Assembly: GCF_018294505.1 (NCBI RefSeq)
Contig: NC_057811.1
Span: 30,004,893 to 30,068,892 of the forward strand
Source: Triticum aestivum
Lineage: Eukaryota; Streptophyta; Magnoliopsida; Poales; Poaceae
DNA length: 64,000 bases
Direction: 5' to 3'
Below, piece after piece: positions 1 to 8,433 of the stretch. A model generated the notes under the pieces. That model saw only the letters and a program-made list of their open reading frames with translations. It was not told the origin of the DNA and ran no database searches. How positions within the stretch are numbered: the stretch's first letter is position 1; every line of letters begins with the position of its first letter. The position numbers and the translations under genes are program-made.

Positions 1-726
1 ACGACATATATACACGGGAAAATAATGTTATCGGGGAGGGGTATATCGACCCCCCCTCGTGTTGAAGTTATCCCCCCTCGTGTTGAAGTTATCGGGAGGG
101 GTATATATCGACGACGACAGACCCGATAAAATATAAGAAAACGAAGAAGAAATAAAAAGAGGAGAAGAAGAAAGGAATAGAGGAGAGGATTGAAGAAAAA
201 AAGAGGATAAGAAGAAAGGAATAGAGGAGAAGAAGAAGAAATAGAATATTTTATTTCCTCTTCTTATTTATTTCTCCTCTTCTTCCTCTCCTCTTTTTCT
301 TTCTTTCCTCTTCTTATTTTCTTCTTTCCTATCCTTCTTTTTCTTCTTCTTCCCTTCCTAGCTAGATATATAAAACTTTTCTAAAATTGTAACTTTTGCA
401 TATATAAAACTTTTCCATGGATCATCATTTCTCATATATATCGAATATATGTCCATTGGCATATATAAAAACTTTCTATATATGAACAAAAAACTTTCTA
501 TGAACAAAAAAACATTTTTGACATATATATTCATACATTTTGAACATCTACATACATACAAAATTTTTTTGTTCACATATACATTATAGCCACATACACA
601 TATACATCACATATGAACAAAAAAATTAAACTAATAAAAATAAAAAAACATATAGCCACATATGAACAAAAACATATAGCCACATACATACACATATACA
701 TTATATATATATGATCAAAAAACAAT
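1..726. repeat. AT-rich low-complexity tract with purine/pyrimidine runs
   Basis: No gene is seen here. Positions 30-110 hold a short direct repeat built on CCCCTCGTGTTGAAGTTATC and GGGAGGGGTATAT. Positions 125-240 are almost pure purine and 250-355 almost pure pyrimidine, so the two blocks can pair. Positions 360-726 are degenerate ACATATAT/GAACAAAAAAC repeats. The order AT-rich repeat, GC-rich block, subterminal repeats resembles the region upstream of TNP2 in the CACTA at 57000-59159, so this is probably CACTA interior; that is inference. Confidence 0.5.
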
Positions 727-740
727 TAAACTAATAAAAA

Positions 741-826
741 ACAGAGCCGGGGCGACGGCTCTCACAGCGGGGGCGGCTAGGACAATGGCGACGGCGGGGG
801 CGGCGAGGGCGCCGGCGCGCGGGGGC
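741..826. other. GC-rich GGGGCGGC block before an assembly gap
   Basis: This is a short tract of GGCGACGGCGGGGGCGG-type sequence that runs into the N gap. A much longer block of the same kind lies at 58380-58790 next to the subterminal repeats of the second CACTA. It gives short open frames in several phases, none convincing as protein. Confidence 0.45.
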
Positions 827-925
827 NNNNNNNNNNNNNNNNNNNNNNNNNNNNNNNNNNNNNNNNNNNNNNNNNNNNNNNNNNNNNNNNNNNNNNNNNN
901 NNNNNNNNNNNNNNNNNNNNNNNNN
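827..925. other. Assembly gap (N)
   Basis: A run of N lies between a GC-rich block and the first subterminal repeat array. The gap probably reflects hard-to-assemble GC-rich repeat. Confidence 0.99.
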
Positions 926-948
926 TCCCAAGTGTTGGCTTATATAGG

Positions 949-1151
949 CACACCTTTGGTCCCGGTTGGTGGCACCAACCGGGACCAATGCCACCCTTTA
1001 GTCCCAGTTGGTGCCACCAACCGGGACCAATGGTCCCTTTTCAGCAGCGCAAAGGGCGGGAAGCGGCGGCCTTTGGTCCTGGTTGGTGGCACCAACCGGG
1101 ACTAAAGGGGGGGGCATTGGTCCCGGGTGGTGCCACCAACCGGGACCAAAG
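949..1151. repeat. CACTA subterminal repeats
   Basis: There are at least six alternating direct and inverted copies of TTGGTCCCGGTTGGTGGCAC and its complement. In this superfamily such arrays are transposase binding sites. The array directly precedes the first USE/TATA unit. Confidence 0.85.
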
Positions 1152-1180
1152 GCCTTGCGCTGCCCGCGGCCAAAAGTTAT

Positions 1181-1223
1181 GTCCCACCTCGCTAGTTGAG
1201 AGGGGCTCGGAGTGGTTTATAAG
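1181..1223 (+). promoter_or_regulatory. USE + TATA (24-bp spacing), unit 1
   Basis: GTCCCACCTCG lies at 1181-1191 and TTTATAAG at 1216-1223, with exactly 24 bp between. The plant snRNA USE is RTCCCACATCG, so this matches 10 of 11. A spacing near 24 bp is the Pol III (U6) rather than the Pol II (U2) arrangement in plants. Confidence 0.6.
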
Positions 1224-1244
1224 CCCCGCTGCGGCTGCTGTCTC

Positions 1245-1378
1245 GAACTCCTCTCTATAGCAGGCTTCTGGGCCTAACTTTGGCGCGCTGCCCGTTGAGC
1301 CCTCTAGCCCTTCTGGGCCTGTATTTGCAAACCCGAGGGTTGGAGGTCCCAGCGGGCAGCGCCCCAACAATTTTTTTT
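1245..1378 (+). ncRNA. Predicted Pol III hairpin RNA, unit 1 (hairpin family A)
   Basis: The predicted start is G1245, 21 bp after the TATA-like box, at a GAACTCCTCTC block shared with the other plus-strand units. The hairpin closes with GGCGCGCTGCCCG (1282-1294) against CGGGCAGCGCC (1353-1363), with further pairing of AGCCCTC and GAGGGTT inside. A run of eight T at 1371-1378 fits a Pol III terminator. The predicted RNA is about 130 nt. No C/D or H/ACA snoRNA boxes were recognised. Transcription is inferred from layout only. Confidence 0.5.
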
Positions 1379-1405
1379 ATTGTCCGCATCGCGGCCAAAA
1401 GTTTA

Positions 1406-1448
1406 GTCCTAACTCGCTAGCCGAGGGGCGCCCGCACCAGTTTAAATG
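1406..1448 (+). promoter_or_regulatory. Degenerate USE + TATA (24-bp spacing), unit 2
   Basis: GTCCTAACTCG (1406-1416) and TTTAAATG (1441-1448) are both mutated relative to unit 1, but the 24-bp spacing is intact. This unit may be weak or dead. Confidence 0.45.
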
Positions 1449-1469
1449 CCGCGGCGCGGCTGCTGTTTC

Positions 1470-1603
1470 GAACTCCTCTCTATAGCAGCCTTCTGGGCCT
1501 AACTTTGGCGCGCTGCCCGTTTAGCCTCCTAGCCCTTCTGGGCCTGTATTTGCAAACTTGAGGGTTGGAAGGCTAAGCGGGCAGCACCCCAACAATTTTT
1601 TTT
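1470..1603 (+). ncRNA. Predicted Pol III hairpin RNA, unit 2 (hairpin family A)
   Basis: This is a tandem paralogue of unit 1, about 225 bp downstream, with the same 21-bp TATA-to-start distance and an eight-T run at 1596-1603. GCTGCCCGTTTAGCCT near 1512 pairs with AGGCTAAGCGGGCAGC near 1571-1586. In unit 1 the corresponding arms differ, so the stem has kept pairing despite substitutions. The promoter is more decayed than in unit 1. Confidence 0.45.
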
Positions 1604-2160
1604 GCTGTATTTAGTTTTTTTGTTTTCTTTTTTGCTTTATTTATTTTGTTTTGTTTCTACTTACAACAAAAAACTTATTTATTTTATTTTATTTTGTTTC
1701 TAATTAATTATTTATTTTACTTTATGATAATTCCTTTTGCTATTAAAGTTTCTATCAAAAAAAGTTCTTTCTGAAATTTTTTTTGCTGTATTTAGTTTTT
1801 TTGTTTTCTTTTTTGCTTTATTTATTTTGTTTTGTTTCTACTTACAACNNNNNNNNNNNNNNNNNNNNNNNNNNNNNNNNNNNNNNNNNNNNNNNNNNNN
1901 NNNNNNNNNNNNNNNNNNNNNNNNNNNNNNNNNNNNNTTCTTTATGAAAATTCTTTTTGCTTTTAATGATTTTGAACAGAAAATACTTCGATAATTTTAG
2001 TTGCATCAATTTTATATGAGTTTAGTTTCAATAATAATAGAGGTTTCTTATAACGTTTTGAACAGAAAATACTTTGTTAATTTTAGTTTCATAAATTTTA
2101 TTAAAGTTTATTTTATTTTGTCGGAACACAAGAAGTCCGGAGTTGTAATAAGTTATTAAA
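1602..2160. repeat. T-rich tract with a 65-bp direct repeat and a gap
   Basis: A T-rich segment beginning TTTGCTGTATTTAG occurs at about 1602-1668 and again at 1781-1848, just before the N gap (1849-1937). A third relative follows unit 5 at about 7705-7760. The rest is T-rich and noncoding. It lies where the hairpin units end. Confidence 0.5.
1849..1937. other. Assembly gap (N)
   Basis: A run of N within T-rich CACTA sequence, next to a direct repeat. Confidence 0.99.
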
Positions 2161-2163
2161 AAT

Positions 2164-2298
2164 AAAAAAGAGGCGCAATGCTCGTTGATTTGCTTCAAGC
2201 CTTTCGGAATAGTGTAGACTGCACTGCACATAGCTCCATGCAGTCTACCTTATTCCTCAAGGCATGAAGCTAAGCAACGTGAGCATTGCGCCTCTTCT
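2164..2298 (-). ncRNA. Predicted Pol III hairpin RNA, unit 3; pre-miRNA-like
   Basis: Read on the minus strand, the predicted start is A2298, 21 bp from the TATA-like box. The RNA folds into one long hairpin. The base is 16 perfect pairs, AAGAGGCGCAATGCTC (2168-2183) against 2281-2296, and pairing continues through GTTG/CAAC, GCCTT/AAGGC, GGAATA/TATTCC and GTAGACTGCA/TGCAGTCTAC to a loop of about 15 nt. The minus-strand T6-A-T5 run at 2158-2169 is a good Pol III terminator. It is about 135 nt and has the shape and size of a plant miRNA precursor, but expression is not shown. Confidence 0.55.
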
Positions 2299-2319
2299 TC
2301 ATCGTCTCTACACTCAGGG

Positions 2320-2362
2320 CTTATAAACCGCTCGTAGTGCGTCTCAGCTAGCGAGGTGGGAC
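2320..2362 (-). promoter_or_regulatory. USE + TATA (24-bp spacing), unit 3
   Basis: On the minus strand GTCCCACCTCG is at 2362-2352 and TTTATAAG at 2327-2320, with 24 bp between. It is divergent to unit 4, with the subterminal array 2389-2525 between them. Confidence 0.6.
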
Positions 2363-2388
2363 TAAAAAACTGCTTAGTAAGAAACTCT

Positions 2389-2525
2389 AGTACCGGTTCG
2401 TGCCACGAACCGGTAGTAAAGGTGCTCGTGGGGCCACAGCCTCATTAGTACTGGTTCGTGGCACCAACAGGGACCAAAGGGTGGAATTGGTCCTGGTTCG
2501 TGCCACCAACCGGGACCAATGGCCT
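2389..2525. repeat. CACTA subterminal repeats between divergent hairpin units
   Basis: Copies of AGTACCGGTTCGTGCCACGA and TTGGTCCTGGTTCG in both orientations form local inverted repeats. They sit between the divergent USE boxes of units 3 and 4. Confidence 0.8.
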
Positions 2526-2551
2526 TGCACAGCGGCGTGGTGGTGAGTTTA

Positions 2552-2594
2552 GTCCCACCTCGCTAGCTGAGAGAGAGCCGCACCTGTTTATAAG
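2552..2594 (+). promoter_or_regulatory. USE + TATA (24-bp spacing), unit 4
   Basis: GTCCCACCTCG is at 2552-2562 and TTTATAAG at 2587-2594, with 24 bp between. The box sequences are identical to those of units 1, 3, 5 and 6. Confidence 0.6.
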
Positions 2595-2615
2595 GTGCGG
2601 TGCGCCTGAGCTGTC

Positions 2616-2770
2616 GAGCTCCTCTCTAAAGCAGGCTTACGGGCCTAACCTCTCTGTACATGCCTGTGGGCCTACTGGGCCTTCTGCGGGCCTGAATCCT
2701 GGCCCATGGATGGGTTTCTAATCGTATTCAGGCCGTGGTGGCCCAGTAGGTGGCATAATTTTTAATTTTT
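2616..2770 (+). ncRNA. Predicted Pol III hairpin RNA, unit 4 (hairpin family B)
   Basis: The predicted start is G2616 at GAGCTCCTCTC. The 3' half folds as CCTACTGGGCC (from 2671) with GGCCCAGTAGG (2740-2750), and GGCCTGAAT (2689-2697) with ATTCAGGCC (2726-2734). T-runs at 2759-2763 and 2766-2770 would end transcription. It is a close paralogue of unit 5, 5 kb away. Confidence 0.5.
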
Positions 2771-3024
2771 GGCCTGTTATTTTTCATGCATTTACTAATT
2801 ATTTTGAGCTATAAGACCCTAAAATTGAAAAGCATTTCAAATGAACTCTGAGAAGGTTGAAAGTTGGCATGGTATCATCATTTCATCCACATAGCATGTG
2901 CAAGAAAGTTGAGAGGGTTACGGCAAAAACTAGATGCACTTCTTGTACAAAACGGACAATGGTATCATACTCGTCTATTACAAAGTTGGCATGGTATCAT
3001 CATAATAGTTGCGGGAGAAAGTCT
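2771..3024. repeat. CACTA interior with direct repeat GTTGGCATGGTATCATCA
   Basis: This lies between unit 4 and the 3' end of the TNP2 pseudogene. The motif occurs at 2863-2880 and, minus its last bases, at 2985-3000. No gene is seen. Confidence 0.5.
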
Positions 3025-6000
3025 TCACTTTTTCTTCGCTTGTGTCATTTGCTTATTGCGCCATAACCATGGATAATCTTCATCGTTTATCAGGATGCTT
3101 GGGTCAGCCTTGACTTTGAAGGGAGGAATTTCATGAAACTTTTCATAATCTTCAGACATGTCTGTCTTGCCCTCCACTCCCACAATGTCCCTTTTTCCTG
3201 AAAGAACTATGTGGCGCTTTGGCTCATCGTATGTTGTATTCGCTTCCTTATATTTTCTTTTCCTCGGTCTGGTAGACATGTCCTTCACATAGATAACCTG
3301 TGCCACATCATTGGCTAGGATGAACGGTTCGTCAGTGTACCCAAGATTGTTCAGATCCACTGTTGTCATTCCGTACTGTGGGTCTACCTGTACCCCGCCT
3401 CCTGATAGATTGACCCATTTGAACTTAAACAAAGAGACCTTAAAATCATGTCCGTAGTCAAGTTCCCATATGTCCATTATGTAACCATAATATGTGTCCT
3501 TTCCCCTCTCGGTTGCTGCATCAAAGCGGACACCGCTGTTTTGGTTGGTGCTCTTTTGATCTTGGGCGATCGTGTAAAATGTATTCCCATTTATCTCGTA
3601 TCCTTTGTAAGTCAATACAGTCGAAGATGGTGCCCTGGACAACGAGTACAACTCATCACAAACAGTGGTGTCACCTCTGAGACGTGTTTCCAACCAACTC
3701 CTGAAAGTCCTGATGTGTTCACATGTAATCCAGTCGTCACACTGCTCCGGGTGTTTGGAGCGCAGACTGTTCTTGTGTTCATCGACATACGGGGTCACCA
3801 AGGTAGAGTTCTGTAGAACTGTGTAGTGTGCTTGAGACCAAGAATGCCCGTCCCTGCATATTATTGAGTCCCCCCCTACAAGCGTGCCTTTTCCAGTCAG
3901 TCTCCCCTCATACCGCGATTTAGGGAGACCTATCCAGGAATGAAGTCAACACAAAACCCAATGACATCCTCTGTTTGATGGCCCATGGAGATGCTTCCTT
4001 CTGGCCTAGCGCGGTTACGGACATATTTCTTTAGGACTCCCATGAACCTCTCAAAGGGGAACATATTGTGTAGAAATACGGGCCCCAGAATGACAATCTC
4101 GTCGACTAGATGAACTAGGACGTGCGTCATGATATTGAAGAAGGATGGTGGGAACACCAGCTCGAAACTGACAAGACATTGCGCCACATCACTCCTTAGC
4201 CTTGGTATGATTTCTGGATCGATCACCTTCTGAGAGATTGCATTGAGGAATGCACATAGCTTCACAATGGCTAATCGGACGTTTTCCGGTAGAAGCCCCC
4301 TCAATGCAACCGGAAGCAATTGCGTCATAATCACGTGGCAGTCATGAGACTTTAGGTTCTGGAACTTTTTCTCTGGCATATTTATTATTCCCTTTATATT
4401 CGACGAGAAGCCAATCGGGACCTTCATACTGCTTCGGAGGCATGCCGTCTTTTTCGTGCAAACGTTGCAGGTCCTCCCGTGCCTCAGGTGTATCTTTTGT
4501 CTTTCCATACACGCCCAAGAAGCCTAGCAGGTTCACGCAAAGGTTCTTCGTCACGTGCATCACGTCGATTGAAGAGCGGACCTCTAGCTCTTTCCAGTAG
4601 GGTAGGTCCCAAAATATAGATTTCTTCTTCCACATGGGTGCGTGTCCCTCAGCGTCATTCGGAACAGCTAGTCCGCCGGGACCCTTTCCAAAGATTACGT
4701 GTAAATCATTGACCATAGCAAGTACATGATCACCGGTACGCATGGGGGGCTTCTTCCGGTGATCTGCCTCGCCTTTGAAATGCTTGCCTTTCTTTCGACA
4801 TTGATGGTTGGTCGGAAGAAATCGACGATGGCCCAGGTACACATTCTTCCTGCTTTTGTCCAGGTATATACTTTCAGTGTCATCTAAACAGTGCGTGCAT
4901 GCGTGGTATCCCTTGTTTGTCTGTCCTGAAAGGTTACTGAGATCGGGCCAATCGTTGATGGTTACAAACAGCAACGCGTGCAGGTTAAATTCCTCCTGTT
5001 TATGCTCATCCCACGTACGTACACCGTTTCCATTCCACAGCTGTAAAAGTTCTTCAACTAATGGCCTTAGGTACACATCAATGTCGTTGCCGGGTTGCTT
5101 AGGGCCTTGGATGAGAACTGGCATCATAATGAACTTCCGCTTCATGCACATCCAAGGAGGAAGGTTATACATACATAGAGTCACGGGCCAGGTGCTGTGA
5201 TTGCTGCTCTGCTCCCCGAAAGGATTAATGCCATCCGCGCTTAAACCAAACCATACGTTCCTTGGGTCAGCTGCAAACTCAACCCAGTACTTTCTCTCGA
5301 TTTTTCTCCACTGCGACCCATCAGTGGGTGCTCTCAACTTCCCGTCTTTCTTACGGTCCTCACTGTGCCATCGCATCAACTTGTCATGCTCTTCGTTTCT
5401 GAACAGACGTTTCAACCGTGGTATTATAGGAGCATATCACATCACCTTTGCAGGAACCCTCTTCCTGGGGGGCTGGCCGTCAACATCACCAGGGTCATCT
5501 CGTCTGATCTTATACCTCAATGCACCGCATACCGGGCATGCGTTCAGATCCTTGTACGCACCCCGGTAGAGGATGCAGTCATTAGGGCATGCATGTATCT
5601 TCTGCACCTCCAATCCTAGAGGGCATACGACCTTCTTTGCTGCGTATGTACTGTCGGGTAATTCGTTATCCTTTGGAAGCTTCTTCTTCAATATTTTCAA
5701 TAGCTTCTCAAATCCTTTGTCAGGCACAGCATTCTCTGCCTTCCACTGCAGCAATTCCAGTACGGTACCGAGCTTTGTGTTGCCATCTTCGCAATTGGGG
5801 TACAACCCTTTTTTGTGATCCTCTAACATGCGATCGAACTTCAGCTTCTCCTTTTGACTTTCGCATTGCGTCCTTGCATCGACTATGACCCGGCGGAGAT
5901 CATCATCATCGGGCACTGGTTCCTCTTGATCTTCAGCAGCTTCCCCCCTTGCAGCATCATTGGGCACATCGTCTGGTTCCTCTTGATCTTCAGCAGCTTC

Positions 6001-6309
6001 CCCTGTTGCAGCATCACCATATTCAGGGGGCACATAGTTGTCATCATCCTCTTCTTCTTCGTCGTCTTCCATCATAACCCCTATTTCTCCGTGCCTCGTC
6101 CAAACATTATAGTGTGGCATGAAACCCTTGTAAAGCAGGTGGGTGTGAAGGATTTTCCGGTCAGAGTAAGACTTCGTATTCCCACATATAGGGCATGGAC
6201 AACACATAAAACCATTCTGCTTGTTTGCCTCAGCCACTTCGAGAAAATCATGCACGCCCTTAATGTACTCGGAGGTGTGTCTGTCACCATACATCCATTG
6301 CCGGTTCAT
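3025..6309 (-). pseudogene. CACTA TNP2-type transposase, broken
   Basis: TNP2 is the transposase of En/Spm elements, acting in the nucleus on terminal and subterminal repeats. In order, the minus strand encodes the transposase-associated domain (6309-5437: MNRQWMYGDRHTSEY, then a Cys pair region CPCPICGN), an acidic linker, the tnp2 core (5450-4342, with WFGLSADGINPFG and the zinc-like CTHC), a DUF4218-like part (4508-3930, ending RARPEGSISMGHQTED) and a DUF4216-like C-terminus (about 3870-3025). Breaks: a stop at about 5435 where Trp is expected (MWY becomes M-stop-Y), an internal deletion or frameshift near 4340-4510 that loses the sequence before MKVPIGFSSNIKG, and a stop after DFIPG at 3930. 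It is clearly inactive as it stands. Confidence 0.88.
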
Positions 6310-6493
6310 CTGCGTGCATTATATATAATTAAGTGTGTCAAAAACCATTATAGAACATCATGAATAGATAATTAAGTGACCAAATTAATAGAAGTTCATC
6401 ATCACATTAAAACCAAAGTACATACATAGTTCTCATCTAACAACATATATATAGCTCTCCAGAGCATCTAATTAATTAAACCATACATTGAAA

Positions 6494-6799
6494 CTATGTA
6501 AAACATTTCAATGCGAAAACAAATGCGATCATAATCGCAACCAAGGTAACAATTGATCCAACGGCATAATGATACCAAGCCTCGGTATGAATGGCATATT
6601 TTCTAATCTTTCTAATCTTCAAGCGCATTGCATCCATCTTGATCTTGTGATCATCCACGACATCCGCAACATGCAACTCCAATATCATCTTCTCCTCCTC
6701 AATTTTTTTTATTTTTTCCTTCAAATAATTGGTTTCTTCTTCAACTAAATTTAACCTCTCGACAATAGGGTCGGTTAGAATTTCCGGTTCAACCACCTC
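6494..6799 (-). CDS. Last exon of a small coiled-coil / single-TM protein of the CACTA element
   Basis: The exon opens at 6799 just after a CTAG acceptor, in frame with EVVEPEILTDPIVERLN, and ends at 6494. It encodes about 101 residues: a charged heptad-like region (NLVEEETNYLKEKIKKIEEE) followed by a hydrophobic helix near the C-terminus (GSIVTLVAIMIAFVFAL). Likely upstream exons lie at about 6944-6893 (donor at 6893) and 7181-7051 (basic, SRPVPVFTAVDRPRRSRR, donor near GGTGAGCC). No in-frame ATG was confirmed. It sits upstream of TNP2 on the same strand. Its function is unknown to me; a membrane protein in a DNA transposon is odd. Confidence 0.55.
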   Translation of the reverse strand, partial: EVVEPEILTDPIVERLNLVEEETNYLKEKIKKIEEEKMILELHVADVVDDHKIKMDAMRLKIRKIRKYAIHTEAWYHYAVGSIVTLVAIMIAFVFALKCFT

Positions 6800-7331
6800 C
6801 TAGATAAATAAAATCTATGTCACGTTGGTCGGTATATTTGTCATAAACAATAAATGAACCAAATAGTTATAAAAAGATAATATATACCACATCCGAATCA
6901 TAGACAGGACGAGGGCCGACGGGGGCGGATACCAAAACCAACGCACTATGTAATAAGAAGGAATAATAAAAGTAACAAAATTAGACAAGTAACTATCTAA
7001 AGTAAGAATTTTTTCCTTTCAGAAAGAAGATAAGAACAAGAGGCTCACCACGGTGGTGCTGGCGACGAGATCGGCGCGGGCGATCGACGGCGGTGAAGAC
7101 GGGGACGGGACGTGACGGACCGCTAAACCTAGACAAATCTCGGGGAAAATGGAGCTCGGAGGTCGAGTTTCGAGAGGACAAAGATTAACTAGTGTGGCTC
7201 AGACATTTCATCGAACACCTCATGTGCATAGGAGGTGAGCTAGAGCACCCAAATGCCCTCCCCTCGCCGGCCAGAAAAAACAGAGCACTCTGGAGTGCTC
7301 TGCTATGGCGATGGGGTATATATAGGGAACT

Positions 7332-7452
7332 CATTGGTCCCGGTTCGTGGCACCAACCGGGACTAAAGGCCTTTGGTCCCGGTTGGTGCCACGAACCGGG
7401 ACCAATGCCCCCTTTAGTCCTGGTTGGTGGCACCAACCGGGACCAAAGGCCT
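7332..7452. repeat. CACTA subterminal repeats
   Basis: There are four to five copies of TTGGTCCCGGTTCGTGGCAC and inverses, directly upstream of unit 5. Confidence 0.85.
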
Positions 7453-7487
7453 TGTGCTGGAACTGGCGCGGTGCGGTGGGATGTTTA

Positions 7488-7530
7488 GTCCCACCTCGCT
7501 AGCCGAGAGGCTTCGACAGTGGTTTATAAG
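7488..7530 (+). promoter_or_regulatory. USE + TATA (24-bp spacing), unit 5
   Basis: GTCCCACCTCG is at 7488-7498 and TTTATAAG at 7523-7530, with 24 bp between. The spacer sequence differs from the other units while its length does not. Confidence 0.6.
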
Positions 7531-7551
7531 CGCAGCTGCGCTGACCACTTC

Positions 7552-7702
7552 GAGCTCCTCTCAAATGCAGGCTTACGGGCCTATTCTGTCACTCTTTGCC
7601 TGTGGGTCCTACTGGGACTTCTGCGGGCCTGAATCCTGGCCCATGGATGGGTTTCTAGTCGTATTCAGGCCGTGGTGGCCCAGTAGGTGGCATAATTTTT
7701 TT
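7552..7702 (+). ncRNA. Predicted Pol III hairpin RNA, unit 5 (hairpin family B)
   Basis: The predicted start is G7552 at GAGCTCCTCTC. Arms are CCTACTGGG (7608-7616) with CCCAGTAGG (7679-7687), and GGCCTGAAT (7626-7634) with ATTCAGGCC (7663-7671). Seven T at 7696-7702 form the terminator. It is about 150 nt and converges on unit 6. Confidence 0.5.
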
Positions 7703-7972
7703 CTCTGTTTTTTTCTCTTTTGCTTTATTTGTTTTGTTTTGTTTCTACTTACAACAAAAAACTTATTTATTTTATTTCTAATTACTTATGTATTTTACTT
7801 TAATTATTTTACTTTATTTTACTGCTGCTATTTTTATTTATTTTACTGCTGCTATTTTTACTTAATTTATTAAGGTTTATTTATTGTAGTTACTATAGTT
7901 TATTTTATTTTATTTTATTAAGGTTTATTTAGTTTTATTTATTTTATTAAGGTTTATTTATTTTATAAATAT
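7703..7972. other. T/A-rich spacer between convergent units 5 and 6
   Basis: Degenerate TTTATTTTATT repeats. No coding potential is seen. Confidence 0.5.
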
Positions 7973-8091
7973 AAAAAAATGAAAATAGATGCGCTTATAG
8001 AGAAAATTCAACCTAAATACATAATAAATTTCTATGAAATTTACTGTGAATTTAGGTCAAATTCCCTGTATAAGGGCATCTATTTTCACTT
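7973..8091 (-). ncRNA. Predicted Pol III hairpin RNA, unit 6; pre-miRNA-like
   Basis: The predicted start is A8091 on the minus strand, 21 bp from TATA. The basal stem is 12 perfect pairs, TGAAAATAGATG (8088-8077 on the minus strand) with CATCTATTTTCA (7991-7980). Pairing resumes through the CTTATA/TATAAG block, AATTTGACCTAAAT with ATTTAGGTTGAATT, and AATTTC with GAAATT. A minus-strand run of seven T (7979-7973) follows the stem at once. It is about 119 nt. Confidence 0.55.
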
Positions 8092-8112
8092 TAAAAGGCA
8101 GAGAGGGACGGG

Positions 8113-8155
8113 CTTATAAACTGGTGTGAGCGCCCTTCGTTTGGCGAGGTGGGAC
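8113..8155 (-). promoter_or_regulatory. USE + TATA (24-bp spacing), unit 6
   Basis: On the minus strand GTCCCACCTCG is at 8155-8145 and TTTATAAG at 8120-8113, with 24 bp between. It points inward from the right CACTA end. Confidence 0.6.
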
Positions 8156-8179
8156 TAAACACTGGCCGCAACTAGGAAC

Positions 8180-8433
8180 AGCCCTTTAGTCCCAGTTTGT
8201 GGTATGAACCAGGACTAAAGGGTGGTGGGCCAGGAGCGTGGCCCTTTGGTCCCGGTTTGTCCCACCAACCGGGACCAAAGGGGCCGGACGAACCGGGACC
8301 AATGCCCCCACGAGGCCCGGCAGGCCCCTGGCCGCACGAACCGGGACCAATGCTCACATTAGTCCCGGTTCGTGACTGAACCGGGACTAATGTGAATATT
8401 GCCCTGTGACCAAAGCTCAGTTTTCTATTAGTG
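8180..8433. repeat. Right subterminal repeats and terminal inverted repeat of the CACTA
   Basis: Repeats of GGTCCCGGTTTGTCCCACCA and CGGGACTAATGTGAATATTG lead to the terminus CTATTAGTG at 8433. Inverted, the last 70 bp closely match the left end of the small CACTA at 25344 (shared CACAGGGCAATATTCACATT). Confidence 0.85.

Larger units (their letters stand above)
1..8433 (-). mobile_element. CACTA (En/Spm) transposon region; right terminus at 8433, left terminus not identified
   Basis: The right end reads TTTTCTATTAGTG, which inverts to CACTAATAGAAAACTGAGC, and is followed inward by repeats of the TTAGTCCCGGTT type. The same terminal and subterminal sequence begins the complete small CACTA at 25344, so family membership is clear. 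It encodes a TNP2-type transposase on the minus strand (3025-6309) and a small coiled-coil/membrane protein (6494-6799). Several subterminal arrays (949-1151, 2389-2525, 7332-7452, 8180-8400) suggest more than one nested or rearranged element. The element interrupts a Copia reverse transcriptase at 8434. The left terminus is outside the window or unrecognised, so extent is uncertain. Confidence 0.8.

Noticed and set aside
1245..1603. Hairpin units as U3, U6 or snoRNA genes
   Set aside because: No C/D, H/ACA or U6/U3 sequence blocks were recognised; only the promoter layout is snRNA-like.
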